This document shows positions 6,563 through 14,340 of a stretch of DNA of 25,033 bases, piece by piece. A program made the translations under genes and the position numbers. Below the pieces are notes generated by a model. That model was not told the origin of the DNA and searched no databases. It was given only the letters and a program-made list of their open reading frames with translations. The DNA comes from an uncultured Lachnospiraceae bacterium (GTDB lineage Bacteria; Bacillota; Clostridia; Lachnospirales; Lachnospiraceae), in NCBI GenBank assembly GCA_949935685.1, contig CATLGN010000002.1:1-25033 (forward strand). The letters are read 5' to 3'. Position 1 is the stretch's first letter. Each line of letters opens with the position of its first letter.

Positions 6563-7335
6563 ATGTCCACCTCTCCCGCTTCAAAAACCGGCCCCTCGGT
6601 ACAGACTCTTGCATTGTTTACATGGGAATGCGCATCTTTCCGGGTCGTCCTGCACACACATCCCAGACATGCGCCGACACCACAGGCCATCCGTTCTTCC
6701 AGTGAAATCCAGGCCGGAATTCCCTGCTCCTGCGCATATTTTTTGACTGCGCGCAGCATGGGCATCGGTCCGCAGGCATAGATCAGATCCCCTTTCAGAT
6801 TATGCGCTGCCAGAATGTCCATCACATTTCCCCGGATGCCCGCGCTGCCGTCCTCCGTCGCCGCATAAAATGTACCATACCGTTCCAGATCTTCCCGCAG
6901 AAACAGATTGTTGTCCCGATAGCCCGCCAAAATCAGCTTTTCGCCCGGCAGTTCTTTCGCAAGCTGCAGCAGCGGCGGGATGCCGATGCCGCCGCCCATC
7001 AGTATCGCCCGTTTTCCCGCCGCTTCCGAAACGGGAAAGCCATTGCCGAGAACGCCGGTCACAGCAATATCATCCCCCGGTCCGTATGCGGAAAACTCCC
7101 CCGTCCCTTTGCCGACGCGACGGTATACAATACGCAGCCGGCCCGCTTCCCGATCGGTCTCGCAAATGCTGATCGGTCTGGGCAAAAGTGTGCTCTCCGC
7201 CCGCGGATAAATCATCAGAAACTGCCCCGGCTCCGCCTGCGGCGCCAGTGTGGTTTTGATCCACATATCATAAATGCCCGGCGCGATCTCCCGCTGCGAC
7301 AGTACGCTGCCGATTTCCTTTTTCTTCTGTCTCAT
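6559..7335 (-). CDS. pyrK: Dihydroorotate dehydrogenase B electron-transfer subunit PyrK
   Basis: A 258-residue FAD and [2Fe-2S] subunit that carries electrons from PyrD to NAD+. Order of parts: an N-terminal FAD-binding barrel (MIYPRAESTLLPRPISICET, where the RPxS motif binds flavin), a nucleotide-binding domain (MGGGIGIPPLLQLAKELPGE and YACGPMPMLRAV), then the C-terminal cluster MACGVGACLGCVC followed by NARVCTEGPVF, giving the expected four cysteine ligands. Both ends overlap neighbours by 4 bases: its start with the pyrC stop and its stop with the pyrD start. The order pyrC-pyrK-pyrD implies coordinated synthesis of three sequential pathway proteins. Confidence 0.95.
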   Translation of the reverse strand: MRQKKKEIGSVLSQREIAPGIYDMWIKTTLAPQAEPGQFLMIYPRAESTLLPRPISICETDREAGRLRIVYRRVGKGTGEFSAYGPGDDIAVTGVLGNGFPVSEAAGKRAILMGGGIGIPPLLQLAKELPGEKLILAGYRDNNLFLREDLERYGTFYAATEDGSAGIRGNVMDILAAHNLKGDLIYACGPMPMLRAVKKYAQEQGIPAWISLEERMACGVGACLGCVCRTTRKDAHSHVNNARVCTEGPVFEAGEVDI

Positions 7336-8621
7336 CTTGCTTCCCTTTCTTCATATACAATCCTGCCGCCGCAGACCGTACAAATAACCGTCCCGTTCAA
7401 TTTCATCCCCGTAAAAGGCGAATTGCACGAGCGCGACGCATACCCGCCCGCCGTATAAAGGCCGTCCGCATCAAACAGCACCAGATCTGCCGGCCCGCCC
7501 TCTGCCAGGTATCCCCGGTCCATGTCATATAACGCCGCCGGATTGCAGGTCATCTTTTGCAAAAGCGACATTAGTGTCAGATGTCCCGGCCGTACCAACA
7601 TGGTAATCCCCAAAGGAAGCGCCGTCTCCAGACCGATAATCCCGCTCGGCGCCTGCGTGATCGGCCTGTCCTTTTCCTCCGCGCTGTGAGGCGCATGATC
7701 GGTGGCAATCAGATCAATCGTTCCATCCTGCAGTCCTTCAATAATGGCCAGTCTGTCCGCTTCCTCCCGCAGCGGCGGATTCATCTTTGCCAGTGTTCCG
7801 TATCGGATAACCGCGTCTTCCGTCAGCGAAAAATGATGGGGCGTGGCCTCGGCATGAACCGCAACGCCCTGCTGCTTTGCCTCCCGCACGAGCGCCACCC
7901 CCTCTTTGGTGCTGATATGCTGGATATTGATTACCGCGCCCGTCTCGGCCGCCAGACGAATATCGCGTCGGATCATGCCGATCTCCGCCTCACGGGGAGA
8001 GCCGGCGATGCCGTAATGCGCCGATGCCGCGCCGGCGTGAACACCGTTATTGCCGATATAAGCGGGATCTTCCTCATGAAAGCTCAGAACCGCACCGACC
8101 GCTGCGGCATCCCGCATCACGCGCGCCGCCAGCGCTTCATCGGTCAGGGGAACCCCGTCATCCGTAAAACCGGCCGCACCGGCCGCCAGCAAAGAGGCCA
8201 TATCCACCGGTTCCCGGCCCTGCAACCCCTTTGTCACGGCACAGCAGCTTTCCACATGAATGCCTGTTTTCCGGCCCTTTTCCAGCACGTAGGCCAGCGT
8301 TTTTTCATTATCCACTGCCGGCTTCGTGTTCGCCATCAGTACCACGGTCGTAAAGCCGCCTCTGGCCGCCGCCCGGCCGCCGCTTATAATGTCCTCCTTG
8401 TAGAGAAAACCGGGATCGCGGAAATGTACATGTACATCGATCAGACCCGGCGCAACGATCAGGCCGTCCGCATTGTATTCCTCCATGCCGGTCATATCCA
8501 GATTCCACTGTCGGGCATCCCCCATCCGCAAAATCCTGCCTTCTTCCAGAAGAATATCCCGCTTTCCTTCATATCCGCTGTGCGGGTCCATCACATAACC
8601 GTTCCGAATCAAAAGTCTCAT
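7332..8621 (-). CDS. pyrC: Dihydroorotase PyrC
   Basis: Zinc amidohydrolase cyclising carbamoyl-aspartate to dihydroorotate, the step just before PyrDK. The 429-residue length and the motif DVHVHFRDPG (His64, His66) identify a type I dihydroorotase. Further metal-site segments are INIQHISTKEG, AEATPHHFSLT and the Asp-containing ATDHAPHSAEEKDRP, and the C-terminus carries the usual GGPADLVLFD strand. The ATG at 8621 has only a weak GGGGG site about 7 bases upstream. It starts 22 bases after the stop of the PrcB-like lipoprotein gene and overlaps pyrK by 4 bases, so four genes look co-transcribed. No PyrR-type attenuator was recognised. Confidence 0.95.
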   Translation of the reverse strand: MRLLIRNGYVMDPHSGYEGKRDILLEEGRILRMGDARQWNLDMTGMEEYNADGLIVAPGLIDVHVHFRDPGFLYKEDIISGGRAAARGGFTTVVLMANTKPAVDNEKTLAYVLEKGRKTGIHVESCCAVTKGLQGREPVDMASLLAAGAAGFTDDGVPLTDEALAARVMRDAAAVGAVLSFHEEDPAYIGNNGVHAGAASAHYGIAGSPREAEIGMIRRDIRLAAETGAVINIQHISTKEGVALVREAKQQGVAVHAEATPHHFSLTEDAVIRYGTLAKMNPPLREEADRLAIIEGLQDGTIDLIATDHAPHSAEEKDRPITQAPSGIIGLETALPLGITMLVRPGHLTLMSLLQKMTCNPAALYDMDRGYLAEGGPADLVLFDADGLYTAGGYASRSCNSPFTGMKLNGTVICTVCGGRIVYEEREAR

Positions 8622-8643
8622 GCCGCTGCCCCCGTTTCGTATT

Positions 8644-9072
8644 TTATTCGAAAACCACCGGGCGCTGTGCCTGCCCGGACGATTCCGGTTTTTCCAGTTT
8701 GATCACAATATACGGATAAGACGGACTTTCCTGCCCTGTCTCCCCCGGGGAAGGCCCGAGCAGATTCGTATGTACATAAACGGCGTTTTCCGTTTCATAC
8801 AGTTCCGTCACCGAAATGCTGTAGCCGCCTGTCGGCTGTTTTCCATATCCCACACAGATATACAATGCATTCTCATCCGTAAATGTCAGTCGAAAACTCT
8901 CCGCCTTTTTTTCCTCCAGTATGTTCTGCAGCTCCGCCGGAAGCTGTTCCTGCGCCAGTACGGTAAAGGGTAAATCCCTGAGTTTCTCCGTACGGTTCTG
9001 TGCCCTGCCGCAGCCCGCCATCAGCCACACCATTATGAGAACCATACCGATCTGTACGATTTTGCGTTTCAT
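8644..9072 (-). CDS. PrcB-domain lipoprotein
   Basis: A 142-residue predicted lipoprotein. The N-terminal signal (MKRKIVQIGMVLIMVWLMAG) ends in a lipobox with the lipidated residue Cys21 (LMAGC). The mature part contains GKQPTGGYSISVTELYETEN, the signature of the PrcB C-terminal domain found in a spirochaete protease-stabilising subunit and in many unassigned Gram-positive lipoproteins. It is probably attached to the outer face of the membrane; substrate or partner is unknown. GGAAGG sits 6 bases before the ATG. A sigma-E-like promoter lies at 9102-9130. pyrC follows 22 bases downstream, an odd partner for an envelope lipoprotein. Confidence 0.82.
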   Translation of the reverse strand: MKRKIVQIGMVLIMVWLMAGCGRAQNRTEKLRDLPFTVLAQEQLPAELQNILEEKKAESFRLTFTDENALYICVGYGKQPTGGYSISVTELYETENAVYVHTNLLGPSPGETGQESPSYPYIVIKLEKPESSGQAQRPVVFE

Positions 9073-9101
9073 ATTCTGCCTTCCGGAAAGGTTTTGTACT
9101 T

Positions 9102-9130
9102 ACTATATGAATTCTTTTTCCAAAATATGA
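9102..9130 (-). promoter_or_regulatory. Candidate sigma-E type promoter upstream of the PrcB-like lipoprotein
   Basis: On the minus strand, TCATATT (9124-9130) fits KMATATT completely. It is followed, after exactly 14 bases, by CATATAGT (9102-9109), one fixed base away from CATACANT. The predicted leader is about 20-25 bases. I found no comparable sigma-A site in the 170-base gap on this strand. AT-rich gaps yield chance matches, so confidence is moderate. Confidence 0.5.
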
Positions 9131-9183
9131 CGGGCTTTATATATACAAAATCAGCAAATTGTATATTTTAGATTGGGTATCCG

Positions 9184-9212
9184 TTGCACAATATCTGCTG
9201 TCTGGATATAAT
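9184..9212 (+). promoter_or_regulatory. Housekeeping promoter for plsC
   Basis: TTGCAC (9184-9189) and a perfect TATAAT (9207-9212) are separated by 17 bases. The predicted start near 9219 gives a leader of about 27 bases containing AAGGAGG. Strong sigma-A-type site. Confidence 0.8.
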
Positions 9213-9245
9213 AATACAGTACGACTTTGCTGTAAGGAGGATTTT

Positions 9246-9980
9246 ATGTTACGCTTTTTATTAACATCTTCATTTGTCATACTGTTTCTTGTTTTCAGTA
9301 TCCCTGTCCTGCTCGTGGAATGGGTTATCGGAAAATATAATCCTGATTTAAAAAACAGGAGCACGCAGGCAATGGTACAATGGGCCTTCCGTGGATGTTC
9401 CGTTCTGTCGGGCGCCCGCGTGGATGTCATCGGCAGAGAAAACATACCACAGCAGGGTGCAGTCCTCTATGTTGGCAATCACAGCAGCTATTTTGATATT
9501 GTGCTGACATATCTGTGCTTTCCCCGTCCGACCGGCTATGTCGCAAAAGCGGAAATGGAAAAGATCCCGCTGCTGTCTGTCTGGATGCGGAATATCCACT
9601 GTCTGTTTCTTGACAGAGACAATATCAAAGAGGGCATGAAGGCCATCCTCAAGGGGATTGAAAAACTGAAATCCGGCATTTCCATCTGCATTTTTCCCGA
9701 AGGCACACGCAATACCAGCCCCGATACGATACTGCCCTTCCGGGAAGGAAGCTTTCGTATGGCTGAAAAGGCAAAATGCCCGATTATCCCCGTCAGCATC
9801 ACCAATTCCAGCGCCATCTGGGAAGCGCATCTGCCCGCCATGAAAAAGGCGCATGTGATCATCGAGTTTGGAACGCCGATTCTGCCGGAAACGCTTACCA
9901 GAGAAGAAAGAAAGTTTTTAGGCGCCCACACCCGAAAAATCATTCAGGCAATGTATGATAATAATAAAAAGAAGATTTAA
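9246..9980 (+). CDS. plsC: 1-acyl-sn-glycerol-3-phosphate acyltransferase PlsC
   Basis: Membrane-associated enzyme acylating lysophosphatidate to phosphatidate in phospholipid synthesis; 244 residues from the chosen start. An N-terminal hydrophobic segment (about residues 4-28) anchors it. The catalytic NHSSYFD motif gives His79 and Asp84, and the glycerol-phosphate-binding motif FPEGTR is at about 150-155. The frame is open upstream from 9159, but AAGGAGG lies 6 bases before the ATG at 9246 and the promoter maps between the two, so 9246 is the start. Its TAA shares the palindromic TTAA with the stop of the converging MurF-like gene. No terminator is visible. Confidence 0.94.
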   Translation: MLRFLLTSSFVILFLVFSIPVLLVEWVIGKYNPDLKNRSTQAMVQWAFRGCSVLSGARVDVIGRENIPQQGAVLYVGNHSSYFDIVLTYLCFPRPTGYVAKAEMEKIPLLSVWMRNIHCLFLDRDNIKEGMKAILKGIEKLKSGISICIFPEGTRNTSPDTILPFREGSFRMAEKAKCPIIPVSITNSSAIWEAHLPAMKKAHVIIEFGTPILPETLTREERKFLGAHTRKIIQAMYDNNKKKI

Positions 9981-11374
9981 CTTTTAATCAATGCCTCGAC
10001 AATCGTGGAAAACGCCATATTGCGGGACGCTTTGACAAGGATTGTCACCTCCTGCGGCAGACGCCGGAGTTCTTCCAGCATTGTCTGCATGGCCTCTTTC
10101 GTTTCATAATATTGAACAAACGTATTGTGCAGTGTCTTTTCCTTCTCTTTGCATCCGCCCTGATACATAAACCGGGCCAGTCTGCCAACGCAGATCAGCC
10201 CGGTAATATTTTTCCGAACCGCATATCTGCCAATGTCTGTGTGCAGCATCTTTTCATCGCCCCCGGGACCGCCCAAACCGCTCATATCCCCCAGGACCGC
10301 AACGGTCAGTCCGCCCGAGGAGGCCAGTGTATCCAAAGCCGCCTTTACAGACAGCGGACTTGCCTGCTCACAACTGTCAATGACCGTCAGCGTGCCGTTT
10401 CTGATAATATTGCTGCCGCTGCCAGACAACGTTAAACCGGCGATTCCCGCCTGGATCTCCTCCACAGTCAGACCATATTGCATGCCGATCGCCGCTGCCG
10501 CCAGTGCATGCCGTATCATAGGTTCTCCGGGCAGGGGAATCTCTACCGGAAAACGGCCGGCCGGCGTATGAATCGTCACACTGCTGCCGGCAAGCCCGTG
10601 GTTTATCATATTGTCGGCATAAAAATCGTTTCGGCTGTCCAGGCCATACGTAACGGGCCTTTTGTGACGCACGCGCTCAATATTGTGAAGCATATCGTCA
10701 TCCCCGTTCATATAAACCACCCCGTCATCCTGCAAAAAATCAAACAGTTCTGACTGCGCCTGCAGCACACCTTCCCTGGAGCGCAGAGACTCCAGATGGC
10801 AGGAACCGATATTTGTTATAATGCCCGTATCGGGCCCGGTCATCTTACTCATGCGCCGCATTTCACCGAAATGACTGACCCCCATCTCCACGACGGCGAT
10901 CTCATGCACCGTGCGGACACCGAGCAGGGTCATCGCCACGCCCGCTTCGTTATTCCAGTTTCCCACGGTTTTCCATACGTGGTATCGCTGTCCCAGTACC
11001 CCGGCAATAAACTCTTTGAGTTCTGTTTTCCCCACGCTTCCGGTAATGCCGATCACCGGTATATGTAACATGCCTCTGTAATAAGCCGCCAGATCTTCCA
11101 GCGCCTGCAGCGAGTCCCGGACAATAATTAAGTTCCCTGCCGTACCGTCGGGAGCCGATTCACAGATGATGCAAACGGCTCCTTTCTCCAATGCTTCCGT
11201 AATAAAGTCCGCGCCGCCACACGGCATGCCCTGTATGGCTATATAACAGAACCCTTCCTCCACCTTCCGGCAGTCCAGAGCCACGCCCGTGACTTCCCGT
11301 TCTCTGTCCGCTTGCGTCCCCTGATATACGCCGCCGCACGCCCGGACAATATTTTGTAACGTCATATTTTCCAT
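9977..11374 (-). CDS. murF: MurF-like UDP-MurNAc-tripeptide:D-Ala-D-Ala ligase, diverged
   Basis: A 465-residue Mur ligase in the MurF lineage, which adds D-Ala-D-Ala to UDP-MurNAc-tripeptide in the cytoplasm. Seen: an N-terminal uridine-binding domain (VTGVALDCRKVEEGFCYIAI), the P-loop TGSVGKTELKEF (from residue 111), NNEAGVAMTLLGV, VEMGVSHFGEMRRMSKMTGP, ITNIGSCHLE, and a C-terminal domain with VAVLGDMSGLGG. Oddity: the usual DxYNANPxS block is replaced by DSCEQASPLS, and the P-loop Thr is followed by Glu instead of Thr/Ser. This could be a second MurF paralog rather than the housekeeping enzyme. It lies 23 bases after the GH9-like lipoprotein gene, outside any dcw-type cluster. Its start codon has no strong ribosome site. 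Confidence 0.85.
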   Translation of the reverse strand: MENMTLQNIVRACGGVYQGTQADREREVTGVALDCRKVEEGFCYIAIQGMPCGGADFITEALEKGAVCIICESAPDGTAGNLIIVRDSLQALEDLAAYYRGMLHIPVIGITGSVGKTELKEFIAGVLGQRYHVWKTVGNWNNEAGVAMTLLGVRTVHEIAVVEMGVSHFGEMRRMSKMTGPDTGIITNIGSCHLESLRSREGVLQAQSELFDFLQDDGVVYMNGDDDMLHNIERVRHKRPVTYGLDSRNDFYADNMINHGLAGSSVTIHTPAGRFPVEIPLPGEPMIRHALAAAAIGMQYGLTVEEIQAGIAGLTLSGSGSNIIRNGTLTVIDSCEQASPLSVKAALDTLASSGGLTVAVLGDMSGLGGPGGDEKMLHTDIGRYAVRKNITGLICVGRLARFMYQGGCKEKEKTLHNTFVQYYETKEAMQTMLEELRRLPQEVTILVKASRNMAFSTIVEALIKS

Positions 11375-11397
11375 CGCTATATCCGCCCGCTTCTTCT

Positions 11398-12777
11398 TTA
11401 TTTACCGCTCAACAGCTCACTTAACAGAAAGATCACCGCGGAAATCTGCACCGGCTCCTGTGCCACAACGCCGCACTGCGCCATCTCCTCATCCCACAGG
11501 GAAACATGACAAATACTGTCAGGATTACATCCCATCAGATAGTGAAAATGGTTTTCAATCACCGTATTATATTCATGATTGGTAATAATATGATTTACCA
11601 CACAAATGCGCAGCGTCTCCTGCAGCAGCCCGGCAGCGTCCCCCGCTTTCCCTCTGTCGCAGACCAGAAAGGGATTCTGCCGGGACAGTTCCGCGATCCC
11701 TTCCGCCTCTCCCATGATCTTTCGGATCATCGTATTGCAAAGTTCCATATCCACTTTATTCTTGGTATTCATATACGTAATGCTGCCGAAAAATTCGGCA
11801 TCTGACAGCGGTTCCGCTTTTTTCGCACTGTTTCCCAGATACTCCTCCGCCAGCCCCAGATACTGCCCGGCGCCTGTCAGACGATACAATTCGGCTGCCG
11901 CCATCGCAACCAGGTCATCCGAGACAAACAGATCTTTCTCCCCCTGTTTCCATGCCGCCTCCGCCGCATTCAGACATTCATCGGCCAGCTCCGCATCCGT
12001 ATTTCTGATCAGCCATGCATACTTTGCCAGCGCCGCCGCCCGGTATATGGCGCACACACCGCTTCGCTCCGGCTGCTCCTGCGCCCGGTGCAGCAGCCAT
12101 ACCGCCCCATAACCGCATTCATCAAGAATATCCGGTATCTCATTGCCGCTTTCCGCAATGCCCGTATCGTCCGTATACACTTCCGGAAACAACTCATAGG
12201 AGAGCAAAAGCTGATACATACAAAGGCTGGTTTCGATTTCTCTGGCTTCTCCCGCCGCATCGCTCTGCCAGCCGCCCGCCGCTCCCGCCGTTCCGCCCCG
12301 CATCTCATACAGCCGCAGACAGGCCCGCTGAAAAAATGACCGGTTTATATTGTCGGCGATGACAAACGGATAGGATTCTCCGTACCGCGCAATCTGTATA
12401 TAGTAACTGCCGGGAACGGTAAAATCAGAAAAATCACCATAACTGTCATATTCCGTCCCTTCCGGGATATTTTTCCGTTTCTCTGTCGCACCGGTATAAA
12501 CGACCGCGCCGCTCTCCGTATCCCGAATCGTAAACGTATCCGGAAGCCCGGTACCGCGGAACACGACAGTCTTATTGCTGCCCGGCTCATACCCAAGGCG
12601 GTCGATACACACATTCGGACGCACAGGCGGCGCCTCGCAGGAAATATCCGCATTCTCAGGCAATGTCTCCTGTGTTTCCACGGCGGCAGGAGCGTACGCC
12701 GCCGCCCGTCCACAGGCTGTCAGAAGTATCATGATCAAACAAATTCCTACTGTAAATTGCGCAATTCTGTTTCTCAT
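11398..12777 (-). CDS. Lipoprotein with GH9-like (CelD N-terminal plus catalytic-fold) architecture, probably altered active site
   Basis: A 459-residue predicted lipoprotein with lipobox LLTAC (Cys22). Residues about 53-142 resemble the Ig-like N-terminal domain of family 9 glycoside hydrolases (CIDRLGYEPGSNKTVVFRGT to GSYYIQIARYGESYPF). Residues about 148-459 follow the alpha/alpha-barrel (FFQRACLRLYEMRGG, SYELFPEVYTDDTGI, NEIPDILDECGYGAVWLLHR). The catalytic DAGD that should follow GGW is here GGWQSDAAGE, and the HHR-type segment is missing. The C-terminal Glu (usually NE) survives as QE (Glu441). It may be a binding protein or have changed specificity. No Shine-Dalgarno is visible; see the promoter at 12784-12812. 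It is followed by the MurF-like gene and preceded by the amidohydrolase. Confidence 0.75.
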   Translation of the reverse strand: MRNRIAQFTVGICLIMILLTACGRAAAYAPAAVETQETLPENADISCEAPPVRPNVCIDRLGYEPGSNKTVVFRGTGLPDTFTIRDTESGAVVYTGATEKRKNIPEGTEYDSYGDFSDFTVPGSYYIQIARYGESYPFVIADNINRSFFQRACLRLYEMRGGTAGAAGGWQSDAAGEAREIETSLCMYQLLLSYELFPEVYTDDTGIAESGNEIPDILDECGYGAVWLLHRAQEQPERSGVCAIYRAAALAKYAWLIRNTDAELADECLNAAEAAWKQGEKDLFVSDDLVAMAAAELYRLTGAGQYLGLAEEYLGNSAKKAEPLSDAEFFGSITYMNTKNKVDMELCNTMIRKIMGEAEGIAELSRQNPFLVCDRGKAGDAAGLLQETLRICVVNHIITNHEYNTVIENHFHYLMGCNPDSICHVSLWDEEMAQCGVVAQEPVQISAVIFLLSELLSGK

Positions 12778-12783
12778 TGTTAC

Positions 12784-12812
12784 AGTATACTATTTTTATT
12801 TCATTTGGTAAA
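12784..12812 (-). promoter_or_regulatory. Candidate sigma-A promoter giving a leaderless GH9-like transcript
   Basis: On the minus strand, TTTACC (12807-12812, 4 of 6) and TATACT (12784-12789, 5 of 6) are 17 bases apart. The ATG of the GH9-like gene begins 7 bases after the -10, exactly where transcription would start. That would explain the absent ribosome site. The -35 overlaps the end of the amidohydrolase gene. Confidence 0.4.
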
Positions 12813-14018
12813 GAGCGGAAACTCCGTATTGCGGTATATAATTTCTCCGCCAATAATTGTCATCAACGTGTTGGTAAATATCTCCATCGGGTTTCCGTCG
12901 AAAATAGCAATATCGGCATCCTTTCCCGCTTCCAGACTGCCGACTCTGTGATCCACACGGCAGATTTGCGCCGCATTGACGGTAATGGCGCGCAGCCCTT
13001 CCATCATCGGCAGCCCCGCTTTCACAGCCAGCCCTGCGCAGAGCGGCAAAGACGCGATGATCGACACCGGATGATCTGTTGTAATTGCCGTTTTTACCCC
13101 ATGCGCATACAGTATGCCCGCTGTCTTAAACGCCATATTTTGTACTTCGATCTTGCTGCGGCTCGCCAGATCCGGTCCGACAATCGCCGGAAATCCACTC
13201 TCCCGTATCTCATCCGCAATCAGATGGCCTTCCGAACAGTGATCCAGCGTCATGGAAAGTCCGAATTCCCGGGCAATCCGAATGGCGGTAAAAATATCGT
13301 CCACCCTGTGCACATGCGCTTTCAGCGGTATCTTCCCTTCCAGCACGGGCAGCCATGCCTCATAATGAAAGTCCACCGCAAAATCATGACCACCCGTTTC
13401 TTTTCTTTCCCGATAGGAAACCGCTTTCGTCAGTTCTTCCCGCAGCATAGCCGCAATTGCCATGCGGGTGGACGGCGATTTTCCCTGTCCGCTGTAGTTC
13501 ACTTTGGGATTTTCTCCGAACGCCACTTTCATCGCCGCCGGCGCAAGCACGATCAGATCGTCGATTCGCCGCCCTCTTGTCTTGACAAACGCAAACTGTC
13601 CGCCCACAACATTGGCGCTGCCCGGACCGATCATAGCGGATGTGATCCCCGCACGCACCGCGTCGTCAAACGCGGCGTCCATACTGTTTATGGCGTCGAT
13701 TGCACGCAGATGGGGTGTGACGGGATTGACCGTCTCATTACAGTCGTCTCCCTCCATCCCCTTTTTTTCTTCGGTAATGCCCATATGACAGTGCGCCTCA
13801 ATGATGCCGGGCATAACCCAGTTGCCGCCCGCGTCGATACAGACATCGTCAGCCTGCTGTGCCGGCGTCCGCTGCATCTGCGCACAGATGTCCGCATAGG
13901 AAAAGCCGCTTCCCACCCGTATGATTCTGCCGCCCTCCGCCGCAAGGCACCCCTGTTCCACCACCTCGGGCATATCCGCCGCCATCGGGTAAAGCGTCGC
14001 ATTTGCAATAAAAAGCAT
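12801..14018 (-). CDS. Metal-dependent amidohydrolase, substrate unknown
   Basis: A 405-residue member of the amidohydrolase superfamily (imidazolonepropionase/dihydroorotase-like), presumably cytoplasmic. Metal-site residues can be read in order: EAHCHMG (His76, His78), a candidate carboxylated lysine in APAAMKVAFG (Lys164), KAHVHR (His235, His237), LDHCSEGH (His260, His265) and TTDHP (Asp315). The C-terminus has the usual GSLEAGKDADIAIFDGNPME strand. The frame is open to 14168, but GAGGTGAT lies 3-4 bases before the ATG at 14018 and the family's N-terminus (LFIANATLYPM) starts here, so the longer form is rejected. The start codon lies in a hairpin arm (14013-14054). The GH9-like lipoprotein follows 23 bases downstream. 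Confidence 0.88.
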   Translation of the reverse strand: MLFIANATLYPMAADMPEVVEQGCLAAEGGRIIRVGSGFSYADICAQMQRTPAQQADDVCIDAGGNWVMPGIIEAHCHMGITEEKKGMEGDDCNETVNPVTPHLRAIDAINSMDAAFDDAVRAGITSAMIGPGSANVVGGQFAFVKTRGRRIDDLIVLAPAAMKVAFGENPKVNYSGQGKSPSTRMAIAAMLREELTKAVSYRERKETGGHDFAVDFHYEAWLPVLEGKIPLKAHVHRVDDIFTAIRIAREFGLSMTLDHCSEGHLIADEIRESGFPAIVGPDLASRSKIEVQNMAFKTAGILYAHGVKTAITTDHPVSIIASLPLCAGLAVKAGLPMMEGLRAITVNAAQICRVDHRVGSLEAGKDADIAIFDGNPMEIFTNTLMTIIGGEIIYRNTEFPLFTK

Positions 14019-14054
14019 ACTATCACCTCTTTCTGTCAGTGGAATAGTATGCTT
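14013..14054. promoter_or_regulatory. Hairpin enclosing the amidohydrolase ribosome site and start codon
   Basis: AAGCATACTAT (14013-14023) and ATAGTATGCTT (14044-14054) form a perfect 11-bp inverted repeat around a 20-base loop. In the minus-strand mRNA the 3' arm holds the ATG at 14018 and the loop holds the GAGGTGAT site. T5 follows on the minus strand, and a T-rich run (CTTTTTTT) follows on the plus strand, so it also looks like a terminator for the GIY-YIG gene that ends at 14068. Confidence 0.7.
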
Positions 14055-14067
14055 CTTTTTTTCCATA

Positions 14068-14316
14068 TTATTCTTTTCGATCCAGCAAAGCCAGCTTTCT
14101 CGCTCTGGAATAGCGCTTGACTTCATATTCCCGGCGCATCGCCTCCTGCTTTGTCGCAAATGTTTCATAATAGACCAGTTTCACCGGTCTGCGGCTCTTT
14201 GTATATTTGGCTCCCCTGCCGGCGTTATGCGCGCGGACACGTCCATCCAGATCATTCGTCCATCCTGTATACAGACTGCCGTCACTGCACTCCACCATAT
14301 AGGTATAACATGCCAC
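14068..14316 (-). CDS. GIY-YIG nuclease superfamily protein (UPF0213/YhbQ type)
   Basis: An 82-residue single-domain GIY-YIG protein. The two halves of the motif read YTYMVECSDGSLYTGWTNDL; the conserved Arg follows in DGRVRAHNAGRGAKYTKSRR, with the usual GAKYTKSRRPVKLVYYE signature and the Glu-containing helix KQEAMRREYEVK. These stand-alone proteins may process DNA; the physiological substrate is not established. Translation begins at GTG (14314-14316), supported by AGAGGA 7 bases upstream; an ATG three bases further is out of frame. It follows the SpoIIQ-like gene by 24 bases and precedes the amidohydrolase by 49, with a hairpin between. Confidence 0.93.
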   Translation of the reverse strand: MACYTYMVECSDGSLYTGWTNDLDGRVRAHNAGRGAKYTKSRRPVKLVYYETFATKQEAMRREYEVKRYSRARKLALLDRKE

Positions 14317-14340
14317 TTTTTTATCCTCTGCAGGCTCTTT

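Noticed and set aside
9159..9245. Longer N-terminus of PlsC starting at 9159
   Set aside because: The promoter TTGCAC-N17-TATAAT lies within this stretch, so its ATG would not be transcribed from it; AAGGAGG precedes the ATG at 9246.
14019..14168. Longer N-terminus of the amidohydrolase starting at 14168
   Set aside because: It would overlap the GIY-YIG gene by 100 bases, has an Arg-rich non-family N-terminus, and ignores the good ribosome site just before 14018.
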